DNA of 64,000 nt from Streptococcus oralis Uo5 (GTDB lineage: Bacteria > Bacillota > Bacilli > Lactobacillales > Streptococcaceae), in assembly GCF_000253155.1 (NCBI RefSeq), contig NC_015291.1:1087001-1151000 (forward strand). The letters are read 5' to 3'. How positions within the stretch are numbered: position 1 is the stretch's first letter; the number at the start of each line of letters is the position of its first letter. Made by a program: the position numbers and the translations under genes. Positions 12,853-22,818 of this stretch are shown one piece after another. A model generated the notes under the pieces. The model saw only the letters and a list, made by a program, of their open reading frames with translations, was not told the origin of the DNA and did no database searches.

Positions 12853-12887
12853 ATTGAAAAAGATATTTCTTTTGAGAAAGGAAAAAG

Positions 12888-14450
12888 ATGAGCAACATTT
12901 CAACTGATTTGCAAGATGTCGAAAAAATCATCGTGCTGGACTATGGTAGCCAATACAACCAGCTGATTTCACGCCGTATTCGTGAAATTGGTGTTTTTTC
13001 AGAGCTAAAAAGTCACAAAATCTCAGCTGCAGAGGTTCGTTCGATTAACCCTGTAGGGATCATCCTCTCTGGTGGACCAAACTCTGTATATGAAGATGGT
13101 TCATTTGATATTGACCCAGAAATTTTTGAACTTGGCATTCCAATTTTGGGAATCTGCTATGGTATGCAACTTTTAACTCATAAACTTGGTGGAAAAGTTG
13201 TTCCTGCAGGTGATGCTGGTAACCGAGAGTATGGCCAATCACCACTTACTCATACTACTTCTGCCCTCTTTGAAGGGACTCCTGAAGAACAGATTGTTTT
13301 GATGAGCCATGGCGATGCTGTTACAGAGATTCCAGCTGATTTTGTTCGTACTGGCACTTCTGCTGACTGTCCTTATGCAGCTATTGAAAACCCTGACAAG
13401 CACATCTATGGTATCCAATTCCACCCAGAAGTGCGCCATTCTGTATACGGAAATGATATCCTTCGCAACTTTGCCCTTAACATCTGTAAGGCTAAAGGCG
13501 ACTGGTCAATGGACAACTTCATCGACATGCAGATTAAGAAAATCCGTGAAACTGTAGGTGACAAGCGTGTTCTTCTAGGTCTATCAGGTGGTGTTGACTC
13601 TTCTGTTGTTGGTGTTCTTCTTCAAAAAGCGATCGGTGATCAATTGATCTGTATCTTTGTAGACCACGGTCTTCTCCGTAAGGGAGAGGCTGACCAAGTT
13701 ATGGACATGCTTGGTGGTAAGTTCGGTTTGAATATCGTCAAAGCAGACGCTGCAAAACGCTTCCTTGACAAACTTGCAGGTGTTTCTGATCCTGAGCAAA
13801 AACGTAAAATCATCGGTAACGAATTTGTTTATGTCTTTGATGACGAAGCAAGCAAGCTAAAAGATGTAAAATTCCTTGCTCAGGGAACGCTTTACACTGA
13901 CGTGATTGAGTCTGGTACAGATACTGCTCAAACCATCAAATCACACCACAACGTTGGTGGTCTTCCAGAAGACATGCAGTTTGAACTGATTGAACCATTG
14001 AACACTCTTTATAAAGACGAAGTCCGTGCCCTCGGTACAGAGCTTGGTATGCCAGACCACATTGTATGGCGCCAACCATTCCCAGGACCAGGACTTGCGA
14101 TTCGTGTCATGGGTGAAATCACTGAAGAAAAACTAGAAACTGTCCGTGAGTCTGATGCTATCCTTCGTGAAGAAATCGCTAAAGCTGGTCTTGACCGCGA
14201 TATCTGGCAATACTTCACTGTCAACACAGGCGTTCGTTCAGTAGGTGTTATGGGTGACGGTCGTACATATGACTACACCATTGCCATTCGCGCTATCACT
14301 TCTATCGATGGTATGACAGCTGACTTTGCCAAAATTCCTTGGGATGTCCTTCAAAAGATTTCTGTACGTATCGTTAACGAAGTTGACCACGTCAACCGTA
14401 TCGTCTACGACATCACAAGTAAACCACCTGCAACTGTTGAGTGGGAATAG
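12888..14450 (+). CDS. guaA: GMP synthase (glutamine-hydrolysing)
   Basis: 520 residues. The class I amidotransferase domain has the nucleophile C90 in GICYGMQ and the H-E pair in Q-F-H-P-E-V near 180. The ATP-pyrophosphatase domain has LSGGVDSS near 235, and the C terminus is the dimerisation domain ending P-P-A-T-V-E-W-E. It converts XMP, ATP and glutamine to GMP, the last step of guanine nucleotide synthesis. AAAGGA precedes the ATG. It stands alone with its own promoter and terminator. Confidence 0.98.
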   Translation: MSNISTDLQDVEKIIVLDYGSQYNQLISRRIREIGVFSELKSHKISAAEVRSINPVGIILSGGPNSVYEDGSFDIDPEIFELGIPILGICYGMQLLTHKLGGKVVPAGDAGNREYGQSPLTHTTSALFEGTPEEQIVLMSHGDAVTEIPADFVRTGTSADCPYAAIENPDKHIYGIQFHPEVRHSVYGNDILRNFALNICKAKGDWSMDNFIDMQIKKIRETVGDKRVLLGLSGGVDSSVVGVLLQKAIGDQLICIFVDHGLLRKGEADQVMDMLGGKFGLNIVKADAAKRFLDKLAGVSDPEQKRKIIGNEFVYVFDDEASKLKDVKFLAQGTLYTDVIESGTDTAQTIKSHHNVGGLPEDMQFELIEPLNTLYKDEVRALGTELGMPDHIVWRQPFPGPGLAIRVMGEITEEKLETVRESDAILREEIAKAGLDRDIWQYFTVNTGVRSVGVMGDGRTYDYTIAIRAITSIDGMTADFAKIPWDVLQKISVRIVNEVDHVNRIVYDITSKPPATVEWE

Positions 14451-14463
14451 AGTTAATGATCTT

Positions 14464-14500
14464 AAAAAGCCCTAGAAATCAATGTTTCTAAGGCTTTTTC
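14464..14500 (+). terminator. Terminator of guaA
   Basis: Stem AAAAAGCC-CTAGAAA paired with TTTCTAAGGCTTTTT, ending in a T-run. Confidence 0.9.
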
Positions 14501-14642
14501 TTTCATATTTTCAAAATCAGAAATTTTTGTAATATAGAAAGTCCTTGAGCATCAACTCCCCTTTTTAAATCCCTAAAACCATGCTATAATATAGTAAGTA
14601 TAAGTCCAATAAACTGACCATAGAAGTCAACGATAAAGATTT

Positions 14643-14688
14643 CTTACATCATCCGTAAGTGTTATTCTACTCTGATTCATACTATAAT
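14643..14688 (+). promoter_or_regulatory. Promoter and candidate response-regulator box of the Bce module
   Basis: TATAAT at 14683-14688 has no good -35. In its place is the inverted repeat CTTAC-N7-GTAAG (14643-14659), which resembles the T-n-ACA/TGTAA boxes bound by BceR-type regulators just upstream of weak promoters. A second TATAAT at 14585-14590 could provide a basal transcript. Confidence 0.5.
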
Positions 14689-14717
14689 GAAAGTAACAAA
14701 AGATGGAGGTGTTTCAC

Positions 14718-15491
14718 ATGGAAACAATTTTACGAGTAGAATCATTAAAAAAGCATTATGGAAAAGAGCCGAATATCACCAAGGCCTTAAACGGCATATC
14801 TTTTCAAGTTGTAAAAGGTGAGTTCTTAGGAATTATGGGGAGTAGCGGTTCTGGGAAAACAACCCTTCTTAACTGTCTCGCCACAATCATCAAGCCAACT
14901 GACGGCTCTATTCAAATGCAAGAAAAAGATTTAGGTCAGTTAAAAGGGAGCCAATTAGCAGATTATAGAGGCAAGGAAATTGGCTATCTCTTCCAGAATT
15001 TTGAGCTTTTGGACAATCTTACAGCCAAAGAAAATATTTTACTCCCCTTGTCTTTACACAAGGTCGATGCCGACGAAAGCAAGGTTCGGTTAGAATTACT
15101 TTCCCAATATCTGGATATTTCTGAACTTCTGGATAAGTTCCCTTCTCAATTATCAGGTGGTCAACGGCAAAGGGTAGCTGCTGCGCGCGCCTTAATTTTA
15201 GACCCTAAGATTGTATTTGCAGACGAGCCCACAGGGGCTTTGGATTCAAAAAATGCGACCATTTTGATGCAAAAATTATCCGAAATGAATCAAGTGGAAG
15301 AAACCACCATTCTCATGGTGACCCACGATTCCGTTGCAGCCAGCTTTTGCAACCGCATCTTGTTTATCCAAGACGGAAAACTATTCCATGAAATCCGTCG
15401 CGATTATCCAAGAGAAAGTCAAGAAGATTTCTACCACAGAATACTAAAGGTCATGGCAGCCCTAGCTGGAGGTGATGGCAATGTTTTCTAA
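14718..15491 (+). CDS. Bce-type ABC transporter, ATP-binding protein
   Basis: About 257 residues, MacB/LolD-like ATPase: Walker A GSSGSGKTT near 41-49, signature LSGGQRQR near 142, Walker B I-V-F-A-D-E-P-T-G-A-L-D and H-switch T-H-D. The permease it pairs with is of the peptide-antibiotic type, so the pair probably frees cell-wall precursors from bacitracin-like or lantibiotic peptides and signals to the kinase downstream. The ATG at 14718 is chosen because GGAGGT (14705-14710) sits seven bases upstream; the ATG at 14703 would contain that site. It overlaps the permease gene by 11 bases. Confidence 0.93.
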   Translation: METILRVESLKKHYGKEPNITKALNGISFQVVKGEFLGIMGSSGSGKTTLLNCLATIIKPTDGSIQMQEKDLGQLKGSQLADYRGKEIGYLFQNFELLDNLTAKENILLPLSLHKVDADESKVRLELLSQYLDISELLDKFPSQLSGGQRQRVAAARALILDPKIVFADEPTGALDSKNATILMQKLSEMNQVEETTILMVTHDSVAASFCNRILFIQDGKLFHEIRRDYPRESQEDFYHRILKVMAALAGGDGNVF

Positions 15492-17535
15492 ATTAGTCTC
15501 AACAAATAGCAAGAGAGATCGAAAAAATAATGGCTTGTACTTCAGTTCCATGGTTCTTTCTATTATCTCCTTTTACATCATCCTTTCTTTGTCTCATCAA
15601 GATGTAATGATCTTTCTCAAACAAATAGAAAGTGATGCTGTAAATAAACTCTTTAGCATGATTCCTATTCTTTATGTAGCAACGCTCTTTATTCTCTTTT
15701 TTCTAGTCTACTTCGCAAGCAGTATGCAGATGGAAAGGAGAAAACATGAATTTGGTGTCTATCTCACACTGGGAATGCGAAGAAGCAAACTGTTCTTGCT
15801 ACTCCTGCTCGAGGATTTGAGAAACAGTGTCCTTGCCCTTGGAATAGGCCTTCCAATTTCTATCTTGATCTCAGAACTAATCAGCCTAATAACCGCTAAA
15901 ATTGTAGGACTAGGGATTATTGAACATCAATTTTCTCTATCTACCACAGCTCTACTCTATACAGTCATCGGCTTCCTAGCCGTAAAATTAGCTGTTTTTG
16001 TCCTTTTAAGTGCAAAGACGGCCAATATGGAAATCGGAAACCTGCTTACCTATTCTCCTTCTGGGATTAAGAAAGTACTACCCAAGGGGGTATACCTTCT
16101 TGCTTCTGTCCTCGGGATTTTGCTTCTAGGAACAGCCTATTACATGGGGATGAGTGGACGAGCTTGGGAAAATGTCATAACAATGGGCATCACCGTTCTC
16201 TTAGGAACTCTGGGAACTATCCTACTCTTCTTTGGTATGCGTTTATTTATAGACTTTTTGGTCAAGCTTGGAAACAATCGAAAACTTCATGCCTATAATT
16301 TTAGACAGATTCAGGAATTAGTTATCCAGCGCTCAACTATACTGGCCATCTGCTCCCTCTTAATCTTCTCTGCCTTGTGCCTCTTTGGAGCAGGTGTTGC
16401 TATTTCAAGTGGCAATTCAGGCAATCAAACCCACGTATTGGATTATACATTTAGAGATAGCAAGCAGGAAACAGACGAAAATCTTGATATAGACAAAGTT
16501 AAAAAAGAGCTTGAAACTGCAGGATTAGCATCACAGTTTTCAAAGATTCTGCAAATCAAAGTCGGCAAACCGAAAGAACACGAGTCCGTGTCCTTTGAAC
16601 AGTTCATCAAGATTTTGAAAGAGCAAAAAGGCAGCAAGAACAAGGAAATTTTGCTCCAAAGATTTAAACAGTCTACTACTTCCCACCTCATACCAGTTTC
16701 CGAATACAATGAACTTAGAAAGGCTGCCAATCTCCCTCCTCTAGAATTAACTAGCAAGGAAGCCTACTTGTATATAGGGAAAGATTTTCTCCCAGATGAA
16801 AGTCTCGTCAACTCTGTTCTAAAGACGAATCCTCAAATCAAAGTCATGGAAAATGATGTAAAATTGATTGGAGAGGTGGAGTCTTTACCGATTGTAACGG
16901 ATCGTGAAATCACCCTCTCTGTTGCCCTCATAGTCCCAGATGAAGTCTTTATGAACTATACAGACGGTCGCTACTCGAACTATGTCAGCGGTATCTTAGC
17001 TCCTGAGCTAGTCAAGGAAAAAGGCCTGATGAGAGCTATCTCAGATACCAATGAAAAGCTAAATCAAACCTCTCTTGGCTATGAAAGCTATATACAAAAT
17101 ATGGGAAGACAATTATTTTACATTATCTCTGCCAGCTATATCACTATCTATCTGGCTATCATCTTCCTTGTTGTCACAAATACAATCATTGGCGTTCAGT
17201 TTTTGATGGGACAAAGACAATCCTATAGACGATACCAGACCTTAATCCATCTTGGTGCCAACTATGAAACTCTTTGTAGATCTTCAGAAAAGCAAATCAA
17301 TTGGTATTTTGGTCTGCCAATAGCCCTTGCACTTATCAGTAGTAGCTTCGGAGTGAGCTCCCTCCTCACAGGAATAGTACCCGCTAGCTCAAGAATGGCC
17401 ATGGGGCAGAAATTTATCACAGCCATGCTGATAGTACTGCTGTTAACTGGATTTGAAATCATCTATATAAGAATTGTAAAGAAAAATAGCAACAAGTACT
17501 TGTTGTCCTTAATGGAACCCAAAAGAGATGAATAA
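15481..17535 (+). CDS. Bce-type ABC transporter, FtsX-like permease
   Basis: About 684 residues with about ten membrane helices: one N-terminal, then paired groups, a large extracellular domain of about 200 residues (around 315-520) and three C-terminal helices ending in a basic tail. FtsX domains flank the extracellular part. This layout is specific to BceB/VraG permeases, where the large loop binds the peptide-lipid complex and passes the signal to the kinase. Start at 15481 has GGAGG eight bases upstream; two earlier in-frame starts overlap that site. Confidence 0.92.
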   Translation: MFSKLVSTNSKRDRKNNGLYFSSMVLSIISFYIILSLSHQDVMIFLKQIESDAVNKLFSMIPILYVATLFILFFLVYFASSMQMERRKHEFGVYLTLGMRRSKLFLLLLLEDLRNSVLALGIGLPISILISELISLITAKIVGLGIIEHQFSLSTTALLYTVIGFLAVKLAVFVLLSAKTANMEIGNLLTYSPSGIKKVLPKGVYLLASVLGILLLGTAYYMGMSGRAWENVITMGITVLLGTLGTILLFFGMRLFIDFLVKLGNNRKLHAYNFRQIQELVIQRSTILAICSLLIFSALCLFGAGVAISSGNSGNQTHVLDYTFRDSKQETDENLDIDKVKKELETAGLASQFSKILQIKVGKPKEHESVSFEQFIKILKEQKGSKNKEILLQRFKQSTTSHLIPVSEYNELRKAANLPPLELTSKEAYLYIGKDFLPDESLVNSVLKTNPQIKVMENDVKLIGEVESLPIVTDREITLSVALIVPDEVFMNYTDGRYSNYVSGILAPELVKEKGLMRAISDTNEKLNQTSLGYESYIQNMGRQLFYIISASYITIYLAIIFLVVTNTIIGVQFLMGQRQSYRRYQTLIHLGANYETLCRSSEKQINWYFGLPIALALISSSFGVSSLLTGIVPASSRMAMGQKFITAMLIVLLLTGFEIIYIRIVKKNSNKYLLSLMEPKRDE

Positions 17536-17567
17536 GGTAAAATAAATTAGGAAAAGGAGGAACCGAT

Positions 17568-18251
17568 ATGAAGCATATTCTGGTTATTGAAGATGAAGCC
17601 TTGATTCGAGATGAAATTGTTATTTTGTTAGAGAAAACGGGTTATCAAGTTGATAAGTTGACTGACTTCAAAGATACAAGCCAGCAAGTACTGCAATACG
17701 ATACGGATTTAATCATACTGGATTTGAATTTGCCGGGAGAAACAGGTTTTCAAATTTGTAAAAATCTCAAGTCCAAACGCTCTGTGCCCATATTGGTTCT
17801 CACCTCCCGTGAACAACTAAAAGATGAGATTTACGCCCTGAAATTAGGGGCAGATGAGTATCTAACAAAGCCTTTCAAGAAAGAAAGATTTTTGGCACGT
17901 ATAGAAAATATCTTGAAACGCTATGAAGGCAGACAAAATCTACTTGAAAAAGATAATTTTCTGCTGGATAGACAGACCTATACCCTTTATATCAATGGAC
18001 ACTCGATTTTACTCCCCCAAAATCAAGGGAAATTGTTAGAAACCTTATTGGTTACTAATGCTCCTGTCGTCACAAAAGAAGAACTAAGTATGAAACTGTG
18101 GAATACAACTGAGTTCATCGATGAAAATGCCCTACAAGTGAACATTGCAAGACTAAAAAAGGTGATGAAACAGGCTGGCATTGCCCTTCAAGTCAAGTCC
18201 GTCAGAGGTATTGGTTACAAGCTTGAAGAGGTAAGTCCAGATGAAACATAA
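17568..18251 (+). CDS. BceR-type response regulator
   Basis: 227 residues. The receiver domain has the phosphorylatable aspartate in LIILDLNLPG (near residue 52), T/S in VLTSR and K in L-T-K-P-F. The OmpR-type winged helix ends V-K-S-V-R-G-I-G-Y-K-L-E. GGAGG precedes the ATG. It overlaps the kinase gene by 11 bases. Expected target: the promoter of this four-gene module. Confidence 0.95.
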   Translation: MKHILVIEDEALIRDEIVILLEKTGYQVDKLTDFKDTSQQVLQYDTDLIILDLNLPGETGFQICKNLKSKRSVPILVLTSREQLKDEIYALKLGADEYLTKPFKKERFLARIENILKRYEGRQNLLEKDNFLLDRQTYTLYINGHSILLPQNQGKLLETLLVTNAPVVTKEELSMKLWNTTEFIDENALQVNIARLKKVMKQAGIALQVKSVRGIGYKLEEVSPDET

Positions 18252-19239
18252 TCTAAAATATCTAGCTAGTTATCTGCCTTGGTTACTTGTTCTCTTAGCA
18301 TTTGATCTATTTACAGCTGTCCTGCTTTGGCTTTCAGATGTGAGAATGTTTCAAGCCCTCATCCTTCTCTATATTTTAGCCACCGTCCTGCTTTTTTTCA
18401 TCCTATCATTCTTACTTATAAAAACAGAAAGAAAAAAATCATCTGCCTATAAAGCCTTCATAGCCAATCCCAAGACGGATACTGAGCTTGAATTATTGCA
18501 TTTATCAAGTGCCTCAGAAAAAGAAAGCATTGAAAAAATAGCAGATACACTTTATCAAAAGCAGGCTGAAATAGGAAAACTCAACTCATTACTAGCCGAG
18601 TATGAGGACTATGTTGAAAAATGGGCGCATGAGATTAAACTCCCTCTGTCGCTTCTTTCCCTCCTTTTGGACAATCAAAGCGACCAGTTGCCTGAGGATA
18701 CAGCTTTTAAGTTGGACTATGTGAAAAAGCAAATCCAAGAAAATGTATCACAGATCCTATTCTACTACAGGGTGAAAAGTGAGAAAAATGATTTTCTATT
18801 TGAATACCTTGACCTAGAAGAGTGTATCCAAGATCTTTTGGAAAACTTTGATCCCTTGCTCAAAGAAAAGAAATTTACGATTAAGGTAGAAAACATACAA
18901 GGAATCTGCTACACCGATAAACGCAGTTTTGAATTTATCCTCTCTCAAATCCTAGCCAACTCCATTAAATATAGCTCCGACAATCCCGAACTCAATATTT
19001 ATATGTCAAAGGATAAGGGGCGCACAAGTCTGATTATTAGGGATAATGGCTGCGGAGTTAAAGCTTGCGACCTCCCTCATATCTTCGAAAAAGGCTTTAC
19101 AGGTGATTCAGGAGACACAAGGAAAAAATCAACAGGCATGGGCCTCTATCTGGTCAAACAATTAGCAGATGCTTTAAAAATCGAAATCACAGTAAAATCC
19201 GAATGGATGCAAGGATTTGAGATTACTCTTTCTATTTAG
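18241..19239 (+). CDS. Intramembrane-sensing histidine kinase (BceS type)
   Basis: 332 residues. Two membrane helices at about 8-30 and 37-60 are joined by only a few extracellular residues, so the kinase cannot bind a ligand itself and must sense through the transporter. The phosphoacceptor histidine is in W-A-H-E-I-K-L-P near 130. N, G1 (D-N-G-C-G-V), F and G2 (G-M-G-L-Y-L-V) boxes complete the catalytic domain. It is the last gene of the module and faces ffh across a shared terminator. Confidence 0.94.
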   Translation: MKHNLKYLASYLPWLLVLLAFDLFTAVLLWLSDVRMFQALILLYILATVLLFFILSFLLIKTERKKSSAYKAFIANPKTDTELELLHLSSASEKESIEKIADTLYQKQAEIGKLNSLLAEYEDYVEKWAHEIKLPLSLLSLLLDNQSDQLPEDTAFKLDYVKKQIQENVSQILFYYRVKSEKNDFLFEYLDLEECIQDLLENFDPLLKEKKFTIKVENIQGICYTDKRSFEFILSQILANSIKYSSDNPELNIYMSKDKGRTSLIIRDNGCGVKACDLPHIFEKGFTGDSGDTRKKSTGMGLYLVKQLADALKIEITVKSEWMQGFEITLSI

Positions 19240-19291
19240 TAAATGTTTCGATTGGGAAAAGATTACATGATCATGGAAAGCTCTTATTTTA

Positions 19292-19327
19292 TATTAAAAA
19301 AGGAAAGCTCTTCTGCTTTCCTTTTTC
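19292..19327. terminator. Bidirectional terminator between the Bce module and ffh
   Basis: A 12-bp stem formed by AAAAAGGAAAGC and GCTTTCCTTTTT with a six-base loop; T-rich in both directions. Confidence 0.92.
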
Positions 19328-20899
19328 TTATTTCCTCTTCTTCTTAGCTTTTTTCATTTTGTTGGCCATGCGTTTCATAGACTGTTTCATAGCAAATTCA
19401 CCGATTTTACCTTTGAGTCCGCCACCAAACATCTGGCTCATATCTGGCATGCCTGCTCCTCCGAGACCTGACATATCCGGCATTCCACCTTGTCCCATCA
19501 TGCCTTCAAGGGCAGACATATCCATCCCTCCCATATTTGGCATATTTTTTGGAAGGTTATTGGGATTGATTCCCATTTGTTTCATCATCTTGTTCATATC
19601 CCCAGACATGACACCTTGCATGAGCTGTTTGGCCTGGTTAAAGTCCTTGATAAATTTATTGACTTCAACAAAGGTATTACCAGAACCTGCAGCGATACGG
19701 CGGCGACGACTTGGATTTAACAAATCAGGATTTTCACGCTCCTCAGGTGTCATGGAAGACACAATGGCACGTTTGCGCGCAATTTGGCGCTCATCTACCT
19801 TCATATTTTGAAGGGCCGGATTGTTAGCCATACCTGGAATCATCTTAAGTAAGTCTTCCATTGGCCCCATATTTTGCACCTGATCCAATTGATCGATGAA
19901 ATCATTGAAATCAAAGGTGTTTTCGCGCATCTTCTCAGCCATTTCAAGGGCTTTTTGTTCATCATATTCCTGAGAAGCTTTCTCGATCAAGGTCAGCATA
20001 TCCCCCATACCAAGGATACGGCTTGACATACGATCTGGGTGGAAGGTTTCGATATCTGTTATCTTTTCACCCGTACCAGTGAACTTGATAGGTTTTCCAG
20101 TGATGTGACGAACAGACAAAGCTGCACCACCACGAGTATCCCCATCAATCTTGGTAAGGATGACACCAGTCACTTCTAACTGAGCATTAAACTCACGGGC
20201 AACATTAGCCGCTTCCTGACCAATCATGGCATCAATGACAAGAAGGATTTCGTTTGGTTGAGCCAGTGCTTTAACATCACGAAGCTCATTCATGAGAAGT
20301 TCATCAATTTGTAAACGCCCTGCCGTATCGATCAAGACATAGTCGTTATGGTTGGCTTGGGCTTGCTCCAAACCTTGACGAACAATCTCAACAGCTGGCA
20401 CTTCTGTTCCAAGTGCAAAGACAGGAACATCAATTTGTTGTCCAAGTGTTTTCAGCTGATCGATGGCTGCTGGACGATAAATATCTGCCGCAATCATCAA
20501 AGGACGAGCATTTTCTTCCTTCTTGAGTTTATTAGCCAGCTTACCAGCAAATGTCGTTTTACCAGCCCCTTGCAAACCGACCATCATGATAATGGTTGGA
20601 ATTTTTGGTGACTTGATAATTTCTGCCGTATCGGAACCTAAAACAGCTGTCAATTCCTCATCAACGATTTTGATAATCTGTTGAGCTGGATTGAGGGTAT
20701 CAATGACCTCGTGTCCGACTGCACGTTCACGAACCTTCTTGATAAAGTCCTTTACAACAGGCAAGGCAACGTCGGCTTCCAGCAAGGCCAAGCGAATCTC
20801 TTTGGTTGCTTCCTGGACATCAGCCTCAGATATTTTTCCTTTTTTACGTAGATTTTTAAAGACGTTCTGTAAACGTTCTGTTAAACTTTCAAATGCCAT
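19328..20899 (-). CDS. ffh: Signal recognition particle protein Ffh
   Basis: 523 residues. The N domain is about 1-85. The GTPase domain has GLQGAGKTT at 108-116, DTAGR near 190 and T-K-I-D-G-D near 250. The methionine- and glycine-rich M domain (about 320-480) binds 4.5S RNA and signal sequences, and the tail is lysine-rich. Ffh targets membrane proteins to the translocon. It is 11 bases after ylxM, the usual pairing in Firmicutes. Confidence 0.98.
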   Translation of the reverse strand: MAFESLTERLQNVFKNLRKKGKISEADVQEATKEIRLALLEADVALPVVKDFIKKVRERAVGHEVIDTLNPAQQIIKIVDEELTAVLGSDTAEIIKSPKIPTIIMMVGLQGAGKTTFAGKLANKLKKEENARPLMIAADIYRPAAIDQLKTLGQQIDVPVFALGTEVPAVEIVRQGLEQAQANHNDYVLIDTAGRLQIDELLMNELRDVKALAQPNEILLVIDAMIGQEAANVAREFNAQLEVTGVILTKIDGDTRGGAALSVRHITGKPIKFTGTGEKITDIETFHPDRMSSRILGMGDMLTLIEKASQEYDEQKALEMAEKMRENTFDFNDFIDQLDQVQNMGPMEDLLKMIPGMANNPALQNMKVDERQIARKRAIVSSMTPEERENPDLLNPSRRRRIAAGSGNTFVEVNKFIKDFNQAKQLMQGVMSGDMNKMMKQMGINPNNLPKNMPNMGGMDMSALEGMMGQGGMPDMSGLGGAGMPDMSQMFGGGLKGKIGEFAMKQSMKRMANKMKKAKKKRK

Positions 20900-20910
20900 T
20901 TTTCTTCCTC

Positions 20911-21243
20911 TTATTCTCTATTATCAATACTTGTTAAAATTTCTATCTGCTCCTGCAGAAAGTCATCCTTGGGATAACGCTCCAAGATCTGGTCAAAAAT
21001 CTGACTGCGGACAATATAGTCCGAATACATGTGCAGTTTCATCTCATAATCTTCTAGAATCTTTTCTGTTCGCTTGATATTGTCATAGACAGCCTGACGA
21101 CTAACACCGAACTCTTCAGCAATCTCAGCAAGACTATAATCATCAGCATAATAGAGTTCAATATAGTTCATCTGCTTGTCTGTCAAAAGCGCCGCATAAA
21201 ATTCAAAAAGGGCGTTCATACGATTGGTTTTTTCGATTTCCAT
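20911..21243 (-). CDS. ylxM: YlxM/p13 family DNA-binding protein, SRP-associated
   Basis: 110 residues, all helical, with a sigma-70 region 4-like helix-turn-helix at about 25-60 ([19 protein letters not shown]). In streptococci the protein modulates the SRP pathway with Ffh. No ribosome-binding site precedes the ATG: the sequence is TATAAT, seven bases, then ATG, so the mRNA is probably leaderless. The next methionine (residue 8) also lacks a site, and the N terminus is conserved in the pneumococcal protein as I recall it. Confidence 0.93.
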
Positions 21244-21250
21244 AACTTTT

Positions 21251-21259
21251 ATTATACCA
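21251..21259 (-). promoter_or_regulatory. Extended -10 promoter of ylxM-ffh
   Basis: TGGTATAAT whose last base is seven bases from the start codon, placing the transcription start at or within a few bases of the ATG. A second TATAAT lies about 16 bases upstream. Confidence 0.7.
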
Positions 21260-21310
21260 AAAAACGATTATACTGCTAGAGTAGAAGCACTTCAAATAGA
21301 GTAAGAAGAA

Positions 21311-21343
21311 GAAAAAAAGAACCTTGCAAAGCAAGATTCTTTT
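21311..21343 (-). terminator. Terminator of tuf
   Basis: Stem with CTTGC/GCAAG core and a TTT loop, extended by AAGAA/TTCTT across one mismatch, then seven T on the minus strand. Confidence 0.85.
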
Positions 21344-21386
21344 AGTGTCTGACTTAAATAATTGTTCTTCTGGGAACTAAATCGAA

Positions 21387-22583
21387 TTAAGCTTCGATTT
21401 CTGTAACCATACCTGAACCAACAGTACGTCCACCCTCACGGATAGAGAATGTAGTACCTTGTTCTACGGCGATTGGGTGGATCAACTCAACGTCGATAGT
21501 CACGTTATCACCAGGCATTACCATTTCAGTACCTGCAGGAAGTTCGATTGAACCTGTAACGTCAGTAGTACGGAAGTAGAATTGTGGGCGGTAGTTGTTG
21601 AAGAATGGAGTATGACGTCCACCTTCTTCTTTAGTAAGGATGTAGACTTCACCTTTGAATTTAGTGTGTGGGTTGATTGAACCTGGTTTAGCGATAACTT
21701 GTCCACGTTCGATTTCATCACGTTGAACACCACGAAGAAGGACACCTACGTTATCTCCGGCAAGACCTTCGTCAAGTTGTTTACGGAACATTTCAACACC
21801 AGTAACAACTGCTTTTGAAGTTTCTTCTTTGATACCAACGATTTCGATTTCGTCGTTGACACGAACAGTACCACGGTCGATACGTCCTGAAGCAACTGTA
21901 CCACGTCCAGTGATTGAGAATACATCTTCGACTGGAAGAAGCAATGGTTTGTCAGTGTCACGTTCTGGTTCTGGAATGTACTCATCAACAGTGTTCATCA
22001 ATTCCATGATGATGTCTTCGTATTTAGAGTCACCTTCAAGAGCTTTAAGAGCTGAACCTTGGATAACTGGAAGATCGTCACCTGGGAAGTCGTATTCTGA
22101 AAGAAGGTCACGGATTTCCATTTCAACCAATTCAAGCAATTCTTCGTCGTCAACCAAGTCGATCTTGTTCATGAAGACGATAAGATGTTTAACACCAACC
22201 TGACGTGAAAGAAGGATGTGCTCACGAGTTTGTGGCATTGGTCCGTCAGTTGAAGCTACTACAAGGATAGCTCCGTCCATTTGGGCAGCACCAGTGATCA
22301 TGTTTTTAACGTAGTCCGCGTGTCCTGGAGCGTCGATGTGAGCGTAGTGACGTTTTTCAGTTTCGTACTCAACGTGTGCAGTGTTGATAGTGATACCGCG
22401 TTCGCGTTCTTCTGGAGCAGCATCGATAGACGCATAGTCTTTAGGTTGGTTAACTGATGAAGGCAAGCGACGTGCCAAAACAGTTGTGATAGCTGCAGTT
22501 AGGGTAGTTTTACCGTGGTCAACGTGTCCAATAGTACCAATGTTAACGTGTGGTTTACTACGATCGTATTTTTCTTTTGCCAT
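21387..22583 (-). CDS. tuf: Elongation factor Tu
   Basis: 398 residues. G1 is GHVDHGKT at 19-26, the D-A-P-G-H motif follows near 81, and N-K-I-D near 136. Domains 2 and 3 follow. It brings aminoacyl-tRNA to the ribosome. The true start is the ATG at 22583 with GGAGG eleven bases upstream; a TTG at 22601 overlaps that site and is rejected. Codon use is strongly biased, as expected for a very highly expressed gene. Confidence 0.99.
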   Translation of the reverse strand: MAKEKYDRSKPHVNIGTIGHVDHGKTTLTAAITTVLARRLPSSVNQPKDYASIDAAPEERERGITINTAHVEYETEKRHYAHIDAPGHADYVKNMITGAAQMDGAILVVASTDGPMPQTREHILLSRQVGVKHLIVFMNKIDLVDDEELLELVEMEIRDLLSEYDFPGDDLPVIQGSALKALEGDSKYEDIIMELMNTVDEYIPEPERDTDKPLLLPVEDVFSITGRGTVASGRIDRGTVRVNDEIEIVGIKEETSKAVVTGVEMFRKQLDEGLAGDNVGVLLRGVQRDEIERGQVIAKPGSINPHTKFKGEVYILTKEEGGRHTPFFNNYRPQFYFRTTDVTGSIELPAGTEMVMPGDNVTIDVELIHPIAVEQGTTFSIREGGRTVGSGMVTEIEA

Positions 22584-22654
22584 TTGAGTAAAAGCCTCCA
22601 ATAAAATATATTTTATAGATAGACAGTAGGCAATACAGTCTAACTTTCCTTACT

Positions 22655-22682
22655 ATTTTATCAAATTTCTGCTAAATTGCAA
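22655..22682 (-). promoter_or_regulatory. Promoter of tuf
   Basis: Minus-strand TTGCAA, 16-base spacer, TAAAAT with an upstream TG; leader of about 65 bases. Confidence 0.6.
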
Positions 22683-22794
22683 GTGTTTTACACATATTTT
22701 GTGAATTAATCTAAATCTTATCAAATCCTGTTCTTCTGCTTCTTTATGGCAATATGAATTCAAACTTATTTTGTTTGGAAGATAGTCTTTTCAT

Positions 22795-22818
22795 CAAAAA
22801 AATCAGGTCTCCCTGATT
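22795..22818 (-). terminator. Terminator of the second AI-2E permease gene
   Basis: Stem AATCAGG/CCTGATT with a four-base loop, then a T-run on the minus strand, directly after the stop codon. Confidence 0.85.
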
